NCBI GenBank assembly: GCA_019454045.1
Contig: SKCR01010148.1
Span: forward strand, 992,001 to 1,056,000
Source: Zanthoxylum bungeanum
Taxonomy: Eukaryota; Streptophyta; Magnoliopsida; Sapindales; Rutaceae
DNA length: 64,000 nt
Reading direction: 5' to 3'
This document shows positions 32,491 to 42,761 of the stretch, piece by piece. A program made the translations under genes and the position numbers. The number at the start of each line of letters is the position of its first letter. Within the stretch, counting starts at the first letter, position 1. The notes beneath the pieces were generated by a model. The model did no database searches. It saw nothing but the letters and a program-made list of their open reading frames with translations, and had not been told where the DNA came from.

Positions 32491-35400
32491 ATGTCCAAAA
32501 TAACCTCAGTATTTCCACTTACTCTCTTCCTCTTCTTTCTCCTGTCAATACCCTTCGAAGTAATTTCCCAAAATCCAAACACTGGAGAACGAGCCATCCT
32601 CCTGTACCTCAAACAACAACTGGGCAATCCACCGTTTCTCCAATCCTGGAACTCCACGTCATCACCCTGTGCTTGGCCGGAAATTACCTGTACCAAAAAT
32701 TCTGTCACCGGAATTTCGCTCCGAAGTAAAAGCATCACCCAAAAGATCCCGCCAATAATCTGTGACCTGAAAAACTTAACCAATATCGACCTTGCCTTGA
32801 ACTGTATCCCTGGTGAGTTCCCAAAATTCCTTTACAACTGCACAAATATTCAAAAGCTTGACTTGTCTCAGAACTGTTTCGTGGGTCCGATACCATCCGA
32901 TATTGACCGAATTTCGGGTCTCCAATGCATAGACCTGGGAGGCAACAACTTTTCGGGCAATATACCGCAGAGTATCGGCCGATTATCGGAGTTGCAGACG
33001 TTGTACCTCTATCAGAACCAGTTCAACGGCACGTTTCCGAAAGAAATCGGAGACTTGTCCAATTTACAAGTTCTGGCTTTGGCTTATAATGACAAGTTTG
33101 AGCCTGTAAAGATCCCAGATGAGTTTGCAAAATTAAAGAAGTTGAGGACTCTGTGGATGACTGAAGCAAACTTGATAGGCGAAATTCCGGAAGCTATGAC
33201 CAATCTGTCCAGTCTTGAAGTCCTAGAATTGTCGAGAAATTACCTGGAGGGTTCTATTCCTAGTGGGTTGTTTTTGTTAAAGAATCTGAAAGAATTGTTT
33301 CTTTACAATAATAGACTTTCTGGTGAGATACCAAGTTTGGTTGAAGCTTTGAATTTGGCTCAAATTGATCTTTCAACGAACAAGTTGACCGGTTCAATAC
33401 CAGAAGATTTTGGGAAGTTGCAAAATTTACAACTGTTGAATCTTTTTCGTAATCAGTTATCTGGAAATGTGCCATCAAGTATAGGCCTAATTTCTGCACT
33501 GAAAGTTTTTACGGTGTTTGAAAATAATTTGAGTGGAGTTTTGCCACCAGAATTTGGCTTTCATTCCATGCTTGAAAGCTTTGATGTGTCAACTAATCAA
33601 TTCAGCGGCCCATTACCAGAAAATTTATGTGCTGGTGGTGTGTTGCAAGGAGTTGTTGCTTTCGAAAACAATCTTAGTGGGGAGGTTCCAAAATCGCTTG
33701 GACATTGTAGGACTTTGAGAACTGCTCAACTTTATAACAACAGGTTTTCAGGTGAGGTTCCTTCGGGCCTTTGGACAACTTTCAATCTATCAATCTTGAT
33801 GCTGAGCAACAATGCGTTTTCTGGGGAGTTACCAAGCAAAATGGCATGGAATATGTCAAGACTGGAGATCAATAACAATCGGTTTTCAGGTCAAATTCCA
33901 AGTGGAGATGGATCTTGGAAAAATTTGGTTGTTTTCCAGGCAAGAAACAATCTGTTATCGGGTGAAATTCCAGTTGAGTTGACGAGTCTTTCTCGTCTCA
34001 ACATTCTACTGCTTGATGGCAATAATCTTTCAGGCAAATTGCCATCCGAGATTGACTCTTGGACTTCACTGAGTACATTGAATCTCTCCAGAAATAGACT
34101 TTCTGGTGAAATTCCTAAGGCCATTGGGTCTTTGCCTGCAATGTTTGCTTTAGACTTGTCAGGGAACCAATTCTCAGGTGAAATTCCACCTGAAATTGGC
34201 CACTTGAGGCTTTCCATTCTCAACTTATCCTCCAACAAACTTTCTGGGACCATCCCGGATGAGTTCAATAACCTTGCATATGATGACAGCTTTTTGAACA
34301 ATCCCAATCTCTGTGTTGAAAATCCAATCATAAACCTTCCAAAATGCTCCAAAAGATTCCGCAATTCTGACAAAATTTCTCCCAAACACATTACCTTGAT
34401 TTTAGTCTTGGCCATAGTTGTTCTTATAGTCGCTCTATCATTGTCCTGGTTTGTGGTTAGAGACCATCTGAGGAGGAAGCGAAATCGTGACCTTGCAACA
34501 TGGAAGCTAACCTCATTCCACAGATTGGATTTCACAGAATCGAATATTTTGTCAAGTTTGATAGAAAGCAATTTGATTGGAAGTGGAGGCTCAGGACAAG
34601 TGTACCGGATTGCCATTAACAATGCTGGTGAATTTGTAGCTGTAAAGAGGATATGGAACAACAGAAAGTTGGATCACAAGTTGGAGAAAGAGTTCTTAGC
34701 TGAAATTGAAATATTGGGCAAAATTCGGCATGCCAATATAGTCAAGTTGTGGTGCTGCATTTCTAGCGAGAACTCGAAGCTTCTTGTATATGAATACATG
34801 GAAAATCAAAGCCTTGATAGATGGCTTCACGGGAGGAAGAGACGCTCAGCAGCAGGATCAATTTCTGCCTCTCGTGTTGTTCTTGATTGGTCAACGAGAC
34901 TTCAGATTGCCATTGGAGCTGCACAAGGGCTATGCTATATGCACCATGACTGCTGTCCCCAGATCATTCATCGAGATGTGAAGTCTAGCAATATCTTGCT
35001 GGACTCTGAATTCAAGGCAAAAATTGCAGATTTTGGTCTGGCGAAGATGTTGTCCAAGCAAGGAGAGCCTCACACAATGTCTGCAGTTGCAGGCTCTTTC
35101 GGTTACTTTGCCCCAGGTAACAAATATTCAAGAACTTTCAATATCAAATACTGGTTTAAAATTATGACATCCCTTCGACATTTTATTGTTATTTTCTTTG
35201 CAGAGTATGCTTACACAACAAAAGTGAATGAAAAGATAGATATATATAGCTTTGGAGTAGTACTGCTAGAATTGGTGACAGGAAGAGAAGCTAACTATGG
35301 AGATGAGCACACAAATCTCGCAGAGTGGGCATGGCGACACTATGCAGAGGAGAAGCCTATCAATGATGCATTCGACCCAGAGATTAAGGATCCATGTTGC

Positions 35401-35652
35401 TTGGAAGAAATGACCACTGTATATAGAATAGGACTTATCTGTACTAGCAATTTACCATCTTCCAGGCCTTCCATGAAAGAGGTTTTGCAGATTCTTCGTC
35501 GATGCTGCCCCACAGATAATTATAGAGACAAAAAGATGGGAAGCGAAGTTGATGGTGTTCCACTTCTTGGCACTGCTACTTATATGTCCAGATTCAATCG
35601 TAGTAAGAAGGTGGCAGCAGCAGAAGATGGCAGCCTGGTGCAAAATGTCTGA
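32491..35652 (+). CDS. HSL3: LRR receptor-like kinase, subfamily XI, HSL3-like
   Basis: Plasma-membrane receptor kinase. Two exons, 32491-35116 and 35204-35652, with an 87-nt GT-AG intron; the spliced protein is about 1024 residues. Order: signal peptide (1-26, hydrophobic FPLTLFLFFLLSIP), LRR N-terminal cap with SSPCAWPEITC, roughly 20 leucine-rich repeats (about 70-600), transmembrane segment (about 632-655), and kinase with GSGGSGQVY glycine loop (about 696), catalytic Lys in VAVKRIW, HRDVKSSN (about 827; RD type), DFG in ADFGLAK and the APE segment completed across the intron. Remembered sequence similarity is highest to Arabidopsis At5g25930 (HSL3), reported as receptor of CTNIP/SCREW peptides in stress signalling; orthology is inferred. 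The start is the only ATG before the signal peptide. hAT MITEs lie on both sides. Confidence 0.93.
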   Translation: MSKITSVFPLTLFLFFLLSIPFEVISQNPNTGERAILLYLKQQLGNPPFLQSWNSTSSPCAWPEITCTKNSVTGISLRSKSITQKIPPIICDLKNLTNIDLALNCIPGEFPKFLYNCTNIQKLDLSQNCFVGPIPSDIDRISGLQCIDLGGNNFSGNIPQSIGRLSELQTLYLYQNQFNGTFPKEIGDLSNLQVLALAYNDKFEPVKIPDEFAKLKKLRTLWMTEANLIGEIPEAMTNLSSLEVLELSRNYLEGSIPSGLFLLKNLKELFLYNNRLSGEIPSLVEALNLAQIDLSTNKLTGSIPEDFGKLQNLQLLNLFRNQLSGNVPSSIGLISALKVFTVFENNLSGVLPPEFGFHSMLESFDVSTNQFSGPLPENLCAGGVLQGVVAFENNLSGEVPKSLGHCRTLRTAQLYNNRFSGEVPSGLWTTFNLSILMLSNNAFSGELPSKMAWNMSRLEINNNRFSGQIPSGDGSWKNLVVFQARNNLLSGEIPVELTSLSRLNILLLDGNNLSGKLPSEIDSWTSLSTLNLSRNRLSGEIPKAIGSLPAMFALDLSGNQFSGEIPPEIGHLRLSILNLSSNKLSGTIPDEFNNLAYDDSFLNNPNLCVENPIINLPKCSKRFRNSDKISPKHITLILVLAIVVLIVALSLSWFVVRDHLRRKRNRDLATWKLTSFHRLDFTESNILSSLIESNLIGSGGSGQVYRIAINNAGEFVAVKRIWNNRKLDHKLEKEFLAEIEILGKIRHANIVKLWCCISSENSKLLVYEYMENQSLDRWLHGRKRRSAAGSISASRVVLDWSTRLQIAIGAAQGLCYMHHDCCPQIIHRDVKSSNILLDSEFKAKIADFGLAKMLSKQGEPHTMSAVAGSFGYFAPGNKYSRTFNIKYWFKIMTSLRHFIVIFFAEYAYTTKVNEKIDIYSFGVVLLELVTGREANYGDEHTNLAEWAWRHYAEEKPINDAFDPEIKDPCCLEEMTTVYRIGLICTSNLPSSRPSMKEVLQILRRCCPTDNYRDKKMGSEVDGVPLLGTATYMSRFNRSKKVAAAEDGSLVQNV
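35117..35203 (+). other. Intron of HSL3-like gene (87 nt, stop-free, phase-neutral length)
   Basis: Donor CCAG|GTAACA and acceptor TTTCTTTGCAG|AGTATG join the split Glu codon of the kinase APE motif. The length is 29 codons and no stop occurs in frame, so retention would add 29 residues between Pro and Glu of APE without truncating the protein. Confidence 0.9.
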
Positions 35653-36148
35653 TGCAACAGTCATGAAATAACTCAAATGAATATAAGCAGAGAACCCTGT
35701 ATAATGTTGTTGGCTATGGGCTGTTAATTTGAGTGCTATAATATTCTTCTCATTTCCCTCCTATAGATACCCAAATATTTTTGCAGCTTCTTGTTCCAAT
35801 GGGCGAGTGATTGAACTAATTTTACCTTACTGGTTTCCATTAAAATTGAAACAAGTTGCTGCAGTTTTTTAAGCAAGCAAAGTTCAGAACTGTAGAAATG
35901 TGACAAGGGTACTTGATACGACTGTAGATGAATGTCTTCCACAACAGCCAGGGATTGAAGATGAAAGCCTTCAACATCAGCCAAGGATCAGGCCACAGAG
36001 GAGCAGAGCACTGCCAAGGAATTTACAAGGCTTTGAGCTTAATTGACCAAATTGGAAAAGTTAGTTTATTTCTGTTAGCATAAATGCACCCCCAAAATGC
36101 AAGTTTCCTTTACGTGTCGTGTATTTCGTTATATTTTGGAGTTGGAAC
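35653..36148. other. 3' flank of receptor kinase
   Basis: Presumed 3' UTR and intergenic sequence. No separate gene; the minus-strand frame at 35736-35984 has no recognisable motif. Confidence 0.5.
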
Positions 36149-36709
36149 TAGGGGTGAACTCAATTTCGGGTCAAACCGCGAACCGCATCGAATCGAACCG
36201 CACCGAACCGAACCGCGCGGTTTGAAAAAATATTAAAAATGATTTTGAACCGCACCGAATCGAACTGCAAATTTCGGGTCAGTGTGCGGTTTTGACCCAT
36301 GTCAAACCGCGAACCGCCCAAACCGCATATTTTGACTCGAACCGCGACCCGAACCGCCTAAACCGCCGACCCACATACAAATTAAATATTATTTTATATT
36401 TTTTTTTCTTCTTCTTCTAACTATGAAAATTAATATATTTAATGATCATATAACAATATGTAATGAATAAATGAAAATTATGTAATTTTTTCTTCAATTA
36501 TAATGTGAAAACACACAAAATGTTCTTAAAAAATTTATAATCCAAACCACCGACCCGAACCGCCCAAACCGCTAAATCGCCAACCGAACCGCCGCGGTTT
36601 TCCTTATCAAATTTGCGGTTTCGTTTTCTAATTTCCCAAACCGCCAACCCGCGCGGTTTGAAGTAAAAAATGAAAAAAATCGCCCCAAACCGCACCGCGA
36701 ACACCCCTA
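36149..36709. mobile_element. hAT-type MITE downstream of receptor kinase
   Basis: A 561-bp element with ends TAGGGGTG/CACCCCTA and a perfect 8-bp target duplication GTTGGAAC (36141-36148, 36710-36717). The arms contain reiterated AACCGCGAACCG and GCGGTTTG words. It lies about 500 bp past the receptor-kinase stop codon. Confidence 0.93.
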
Positions 36710-36717
36710 GTTGGAAC

Positions 36718-37108
36718 AAATATTGCTACTTAGATTGATTGCGCTGATTTTAGCGATTTGCAATTAGAAATTAATTGTGAAGAATAAAGTTGTCATTTTA
36801 CGAAAATACAAAAATTCCAAATTATTTCTTAAAATTTTTCAAAAATACTCTTATACTAAGTTTGGTAGAGAGTATTATACTGAGAACATAAACTAGAGTA
36901 GAAAAATAATCTAATGACTAGCGTTAATTATGTGTTTGGTATAACTTTTACGCTAACTTATAAATTAACTCACCAAACTTCATATTAGACGGTGCCTTGT
37001 ATGCTCTAATTTTCAAATAATTCCAATGTCCAACTTATTGATTGACTTTTAATTGCTTACATTGAGGTACCGTTTAGTAAAGAGTATAAACTATCTTATA
37101 AGTATTAC
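36718..37108. other. AT-rich intergenic sequence, nothing recognised
   Basis: It contains only the ATTAC target duplication (37104-37108) of the next element. Confidence 0.5.
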
Positions 37109-37634
37109 TGTTGACAAAAGAAAATCGCCCTAGAACGACATGGACGAAAGCAAGCGGGAAAGACATGTATCACTCCACAGGACGAGGAAGAGGAAGAAGA
37201 GAGCAGTCATGGAGATCACTCAAAAATTAGAACGACAAAAGGACTTAGGATGATCGAAACAACGATTAGAACGATAAAAGACTCAGGACGATCGACATTT
37301 CCCTCCACGATCAGGCAATTATGGCGCCCAACTCAACGGTTGGGGACGTGACTCGGCAGTTGCAGGGGAGTTACGGACTGAAACCGTGGGAGCATGGGAA
37401 AATTCCACTATAAAAGGCTCACTCATGTGAAGAAACAACCCCCGATCAAATGAAGACTAAAACGAGCATCTTATTATTTTTTATTTCATAGTTTCATAAT
37501 TTTTAGGACTGTAATTTGTGTGTTTGTGCCCCTATGAGGCTTATTCACTTAATCAAACACCCATTGCTGAGACTTTGTCTCAGAAGGTTTGAACCTTACA
37601 CGTTTTTTTCTTTAGGCAGAAAATTGTGCAAACA
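37109..37634 (+). repeat. 5' LTR of the outer gypsy element
   Basis: 526 bp, TGTTGACAAAAG to GTGCAAACA, with a TATA box at 37409-37415 (TATAAAA). It differs from the 3' LTR mainly by two segments (about 12 and 37 bp) present only in the 3' copy. Confidence 0.92.
37409..37415 (+). promoter_or_regulatory. TATA box of outer gypsy 5' LTR
   Basis: TATAAAA after ATTCCAC, conserved at 55791-55797 in the 3' LTR. Confidence 0.7.
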
Positions 37635-37639
37635 GTTTT

Positions 37640-37657
37640 TGGCGACCACAGTGGGAG
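37640..37657 (+). promoter_or_regulatory. Primer-binding site of outer gypsy element
   Basis: TGGCGACCACAGTGGGAG starts five bases after the LTR. TGGCGAC...TGGG resembles the Arg-tRNA primer sites described for Ogre/Tat elements; tRNA identity not verified. Confidence 0.6.
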
Positions 37658-37676
37658 AATTGGTGTAAAAGTGAAA

Positions 37677-39412
37677 ATGCCTCCGAAAAGAAACACTCAA
37701 ACTGGCTTAAGTACGGAGGAATGGGGACTGGAGCAAACCAACCAGCCCCACGTTCCAGCCGTAGTGGGCCATTTCGAGGGTCTGGCAGACGCTAGTCGAT
37801 ATGAATTTGTGCGAGAGCTCAGCCCTAACGCGGTTCGCGTATTGTTCAGCGAATTCACGCAGGATGTTGTCGAACAGATTAGACTCCAAAATGCTCACAT
37901 CATAGATAAGTTTACTTCGACTAGTAACTCACATTATGAAAATATGGCCAAACATTTAAGCTCATTAAACGAGTTAATGGCCAAATGTGTAAACGGGGGG
38001 ACAACCCTACCGTGGACTACACCTCCTCATGCACCAAGCAGTCAAGACTGGTCCGAGCAATATTCCTCCGCAATAGGTCACTGTCCCTACGACTTCCAGG
38101 GGAGGAATAAGTCCTGGGGGCAATGGCTCGCATCTAGGGCCAAACTTACACCAAGGGCCAAATATGGCACAACATGAAGTGGTGTTGCCCCAAGGTCTCC
38201 AGGCTTCTCAGGGGCAGAATCACGACTATGTCCCACTTGTGAGAGGACCACAACCGCCACCCATAGCAATGCCATTCAATGTAAATGACAGGTTGAGAGA
38301 ATAGATGACCGAGATCCTTCAAAATCAATTCGGTTTGGGGGTACGACCAATTCGGCCGAGGTATCGGAAGCCATACCCAGATTGGATCGATGTGGCATAT
38401 CTGTGGCCTAAGAATTACAAAGTACCAGATTTTACTCTGTTTACAGGGTCTAGGGAAGTTTTTACCATGAAACACATAAGACGATTTACCTTTCAGTGTG
38501 GAGAAACAACTGATTTCCATAAATTGAGGTTATTCCACGGCTACTGTCAGGAGTAGCTTTCTCCTGGTATGTTAGCCTGCCGCCCAACTCCGTGGAAAAT
38601 TACTGAACATGAAAATCTGAACATGTTCTATGCGCAATTCTACAAGGCCAAATCTGAAGTAGCCTTGGCCGATTTGGCAAACTTGAGACAGTTACAAGAG
38701 AATGGGCCGAGACGTTCTTACAAAGGTTTAAAGTGGCTCGAGATTGATGTTACGTGCCTTTGCCAGAAAAAGAATTTGTGAGAATCGCTCAAAGCTGTCT
38801 CAATTTCGATCTAAAAAAGAAATTTCAAGATCGCGAATTTTGGGATCTCCCCCAACTCACTACTAGTGTAGTGTGTTATGAACGGTTATTAAGAGAGGAT
38901 GAGCAAATGAAAAATTCCAGTAAAGGAACTTATTACAGGAGCATTGATTATGAAATAGGCGAAATGGACATCGAATCGGCCGACTTATGTTTGGCCGAAT
39001 TGGTTAAAGAGAAGCCGTACATTTGTAAGGCGTGGACTGAACCCCAAGCCAAAGAAAAGAACGATAAAAAGAGTAGGAACTTCTCGTTCGATATCACGAA
39101 AGTCGATGCCATATTCGATCAATTATATAAAAACAAGCAAATTAGTTTGAGCGACCGCCACATATTGCCAAGCGCCGAGCAAATGGTGGTAAAAAATATT
39201 GTAAGTGGCATAATGTGTGGTCTCATTCAACTAATGATTGTCTTGTTTCTCGGAATGTTTTGCAGGACGCCATAGAATCTGGACGAATAACGTTCGAAAA
39301 AAAGATGGCGGTGGACGACAACCCTTTCCCAAAGCCAGTGGAGTTAAACATGATCAATTCGGACCTTACCCAAATGAACTTGCCAAAGTTCAAATTGGTC
39401 CTAGACGAATAA
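37677..39412 (+). pseudogene. gag of outer gypsy element (frameshifted)
   Basis: The N-terminal part starts at ATG 37677 (MPPKRNTQTGLSTEEWG) with a predicted helical region to about 38000. The central gag core falls in separate frames: YRKPYPDWIDVAYLWP (about 38360), TFQCGETTDFHKLRLFHGYC (about 38490), NMFYAQFYKAKSEVALADL (about 38619), and FVRIAQSCLNFDLKKKF with VVCYERLLRED (38770-38920). A zinc-knuckle-like CxxxH segment ending in SHSTNDC lies near 39215, followed by VLQDAIESGRITFE. At least five frame breaks make it non-functional. Confidence 0.75.
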
Positions 39413-40332
39413 CAGGACTGTCGTCGTCCAAGAGCTCTGGAAAGGATTAAAACACCCCAAGAACGGAAGGATCGGCAAAATCTCTGTATACGGTGCAAGA
39501 ACAGTATAAAATGGATGAGGGAGTTGGAAGATACCTGTGAAAGGTCTGTAAAGAAAGAGCCAGTAGCATGACAACCGATGACCTTCGCACCGAGGTTCTA
39601 CGGTGAGAATTCAAATTTCGTCCAAAATGTAAGGACATTTAGGCCGAAAATTCATCGGCCCAACGTATGACATTCGTACCGTAAGCCACATTCGGGACAA
39701 CTTCCAAGAAGGAACTACCCTCATGTGGACGGAATGACAAGGACGCAACTGAGGCGACACCAGAGAAATTATGGCCGTATGATGCACCGACAAGGTGAAA
39801 TGAAGGTCACCACAGGCCATAGTGCTTATACAAGGGAGAAATCGGATGTAAGTGGTAAAGAGAGTGACGACAGAGAAGGGACGACAACGAACGGCGATGA
39901 GCACACCAAATTTGATAGACGAAAACAGGACGAGACAGACGACGAAGACCCCCTATCGTCATTCAGTTCGGCAGTATGCCACCAGTTGTGGCGAATCATT
40001 ACTTGTTGTCCGAGAAATTCAAGGGGGACAACAGTGAAAGGGCCGGAAATAACGAAGATGTCTATGATGGTGATGAAATAGAATTTGCAGCACTCTCGAT
40101 AACAGACAGAGAGGCTTCAGACGAGGAAATGACTGACATAGAAGAAGAAATAAACATCAGGACTGAAGCACGAAGAAGGGGAATATCACATAATCGGTTT
40201 CTCAAAGAATTGTATGAGGCCGGAAACCCTGCAGTTGGAACATTAGGAGAAGACTTGGGATGATCCCCATACCTCGTCCTATACGGAACATCCAAAGTAA
40301 AGCGGGCCGTTACTAGGGCAGAAAAGCAAAGA

Positions 40333-40779
40333 TTGGTCGTCAATAATGTCTCTCACGATGCGCCAATCACATTACCACCCTCTGGAAGGGACACGGAGGG
40401 AGAACTGCTGCGAGCCAATGCCATGAATGAACAAACAATAGAGGTAGGCCTATCAGGGAAGGTGATATTCCCAAAACCACCACCACAAATGACGAAGCAC
40501 CTACGGCCGTTGTATGTGAAAGCAAAGGCCAATGAGATACCCATCACCAAAATGTTGATCCCGATTAGGATGTTGGGGAGTTTAGCAAATTTAGAAGACG
40601 AACTCATCCCTACGGAAGTGGTGCTAACAAGTTTCAATGGAGGGGCGACAACGGCCAAATGGGTCGTCATACTAGACTTGCAAGTAGGGAGTACTTCGAA
40701 GACAGTAGTGTTATTCGTTATAGATGGACCAACCACATATAACATGCTTTTAGGGCGAGATTGGATACATGGTAGCTGA
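40333..40779 (+). pseudogene. Degenerate protease region of outer gypsy element
   Basis: The frame contains NEIPITKMLIPIRMLGSLAN where related elements have the catalytic D-[ST/N]-G motif, so the active site is lost, and keeps the later box TYNMLLGRDWIHG. The stretch 39413-40332 between gag and this region shows several short frames without recognisable motifs. Confidence 0.65.
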
Positions 40780-40833
40780 TGCATTTCTTCATCTCTTCAT
40801 CAATGCCTAGTTTTCTGGAACTAGAAAGACGAA

Positions 40834-41510
40834 GTGGAAATAGTACATGCTGACAACAAGTATTTCGCTGCAGAGACAAATTTGGCCGAATACTTCATGT
40901 ATAAAGGAAATTACGGGCCGACAAGAGTTCTAAATGAAGGGGAAAATTCGGCCATTGTGGCTCAAAATGACGAGGCATACCCCGCAGGTGTGCTAAACGA
41001 TTTGTTCGCGCAAACAAGACCAACCACAGTGGTCTTTGGAGAATTGACGCACAACAGTTCAAATGAAGAAGAACAAGTAGGGTAAAGAACATGCCGCACT
41101 CGCGGCTACCAAGGCCAACTTAATGGCCTATGTGACAGAGCGAGAAAATGAAGCTGAGGCTCAGGCCGCGATTTTGGCCTTAATAGATAAATTGTTAGCG
41201 CACCAGACAGAAGACAGAATAAGAGAGGCATGCATGGTAGATTGTTTGATGGAAATGAGTCATAAGAGCGAACAACAAATGGAAAATGAAGAATACGCTC
41301 TGAACGGGCGACATAAGGCGAGCATTACAAGGGTACATGATGTATTGGACAAAGTAAACCTGGGAAGTGAGGAAGATAGACGTATCACCTACATCAGCAA
41401 GGAACTAGAGGCCCAGAAGCAGAGGTGGAACTTCCCCTTTTCCAAAAGGACGGATGTTCAGAAAAGTGTAAATCACTCATCGGCCCGGTGGAGAGTCCGA
41501 ACATAGTCTC
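40834..41510 (+). pseudogene. Protease-RT linker remnant, truncated before reverse transcriptase
   Basis: Frames at 40834-41085 (YFAAETNLAEYFMYKGN) and 41123-41506 (EDRRITYISKEL) resemble the linker ahead of RT in Tat-type elements. No RT motif follows; the sequence passes into unrelated LTR sequence. This marks the point where pol was lost. Confidence 0.5.
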
Positions 41511-41637
41511 TCGGATTTGGCCGACCAGGTCCGGGTAGCTCGGGCCAGGGCAGAAGTGATTTTGGAAGCTCAGCAGGTTATCTAGCCAATCATTTTGCAA
41601 CCGACAGAAACCTAGTATCTATGAAATTTTTTACATG

Positions 41638-42480
41638 TGTCAACACGAGTCATCCCCCGGAAGCACCGTCCAGGCTGTCATCATTAATGTTGCGTGTAGC
41701 AGAGGAGAAAGCAGAGTTGATGTGACAGAACCATCAGGCTGCAGGCTTACTTTCGGCAAGGTCAGGCCTAGGGCAGAGAACCCGTCAATCGGTCAGGTAA
41801 CACATGGGAAGCATTGCAAATGAGAACAATATCACGTTTTGGAAGTATATAAAGGGGATGGTAGTCTCATGTTAAATAGGATTCTCCGAATAACAGCTTG
41901 TTAGAAAAATAACAACTGTAACCTCTTTCAACTGCTCGGCCATACGCCGACCCTACTCAAAAATAAGACGGCCGAGTCAGTTCTTGGCTTGGTCTCCCAT
42001 AACCAAAAAAAGTCACTATTGAGGGAGGATTTTTCCCATGAATGGCATTCCCATATTGCCCGCTGAAACGAAAATCAGCCGTCAATAGTTGGCGCCGTCT
42101 GTGAGGGACCGACGAAAAATGACTTCCATAGTAAGACGACAGTGGGAGGTAGAGACCGTAGGTTGGTGAATAGTTCAATAGCAGAATGGATGGAGGGGGG
42201 AAGTATCGGAAGGAGCAGAGCAGAGCCGGAAAAAGAAAAGATCTGTATGGAAAAAGGGGCTGTCGGAAACAAAAGCATTTCCTTAATAAGTTGTGGAATG
42301 GAATGTAAGAAGGTTAGCCAACGGACATCCACACGGGTTAAGGTGTGGAATGGAATGTAATGTTGTGGATGGGTTACGTCCGTTGGCAACGGCTGACCGA
42401 GTTCTTCTGTGGGAAGGTACTGCGCCCCCCGGTTTCGCAGATTACCTGTACTAAATAGTCAGCCGAGGGCGAGAAGGAAA
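41638..42480 (+). mobile_element. Fragment of a second Tat-type element: LTR, primer site, gag start
   Basis: A TATA box (TATATAAAGG at about 41847) is followed by sequence parallel to the 8085 element: CATAACCAAA, GAGGGAGGAT and CCGTCAATA, then TGGCGCCGTCTGTGAGGG (from about 42091), the same primer-binding site. A gag-like start follows, then the similarity fades. The left end (TGTCAACACG at about 41638) is tentative. It may belong to the outer element's own chimeric structure rather than being a later insertion. Confidence 0.5.
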
Positions 42481-42761
42481 GTCCATCGGACCAGTCCTCA
42501 ATTAGTGCAGTGGTCTCCCCCGAACGAGAAGAAAGAGCGGGAAAATGAGAAAAAATTGTAAAGTCACCCTAGACAGGTGTCGTAACGCGATTCGATGCAA
42601 GGGGACACTGGAATGAAGTGAAAACGGCTCATCAATAGGAGTCATGATGAAACGTGTTGGGAAAGGTCGCGCATTTATTGAAGAAGTGATGGGCTCACAT
42701 GGAAAATGTGAAGGGCGGCTCAACAAACAATAGGGTGAAGACTTGTAGGCCGACGTCTACC

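Noticed and set aside
32451..35676. Several minus- and plus-strand frames across the receptor kinase (for example 33891-34661, 256 residues)
   Set aside because: Shadows of the leucine-rich-repeat coding sequence; no own motifs.
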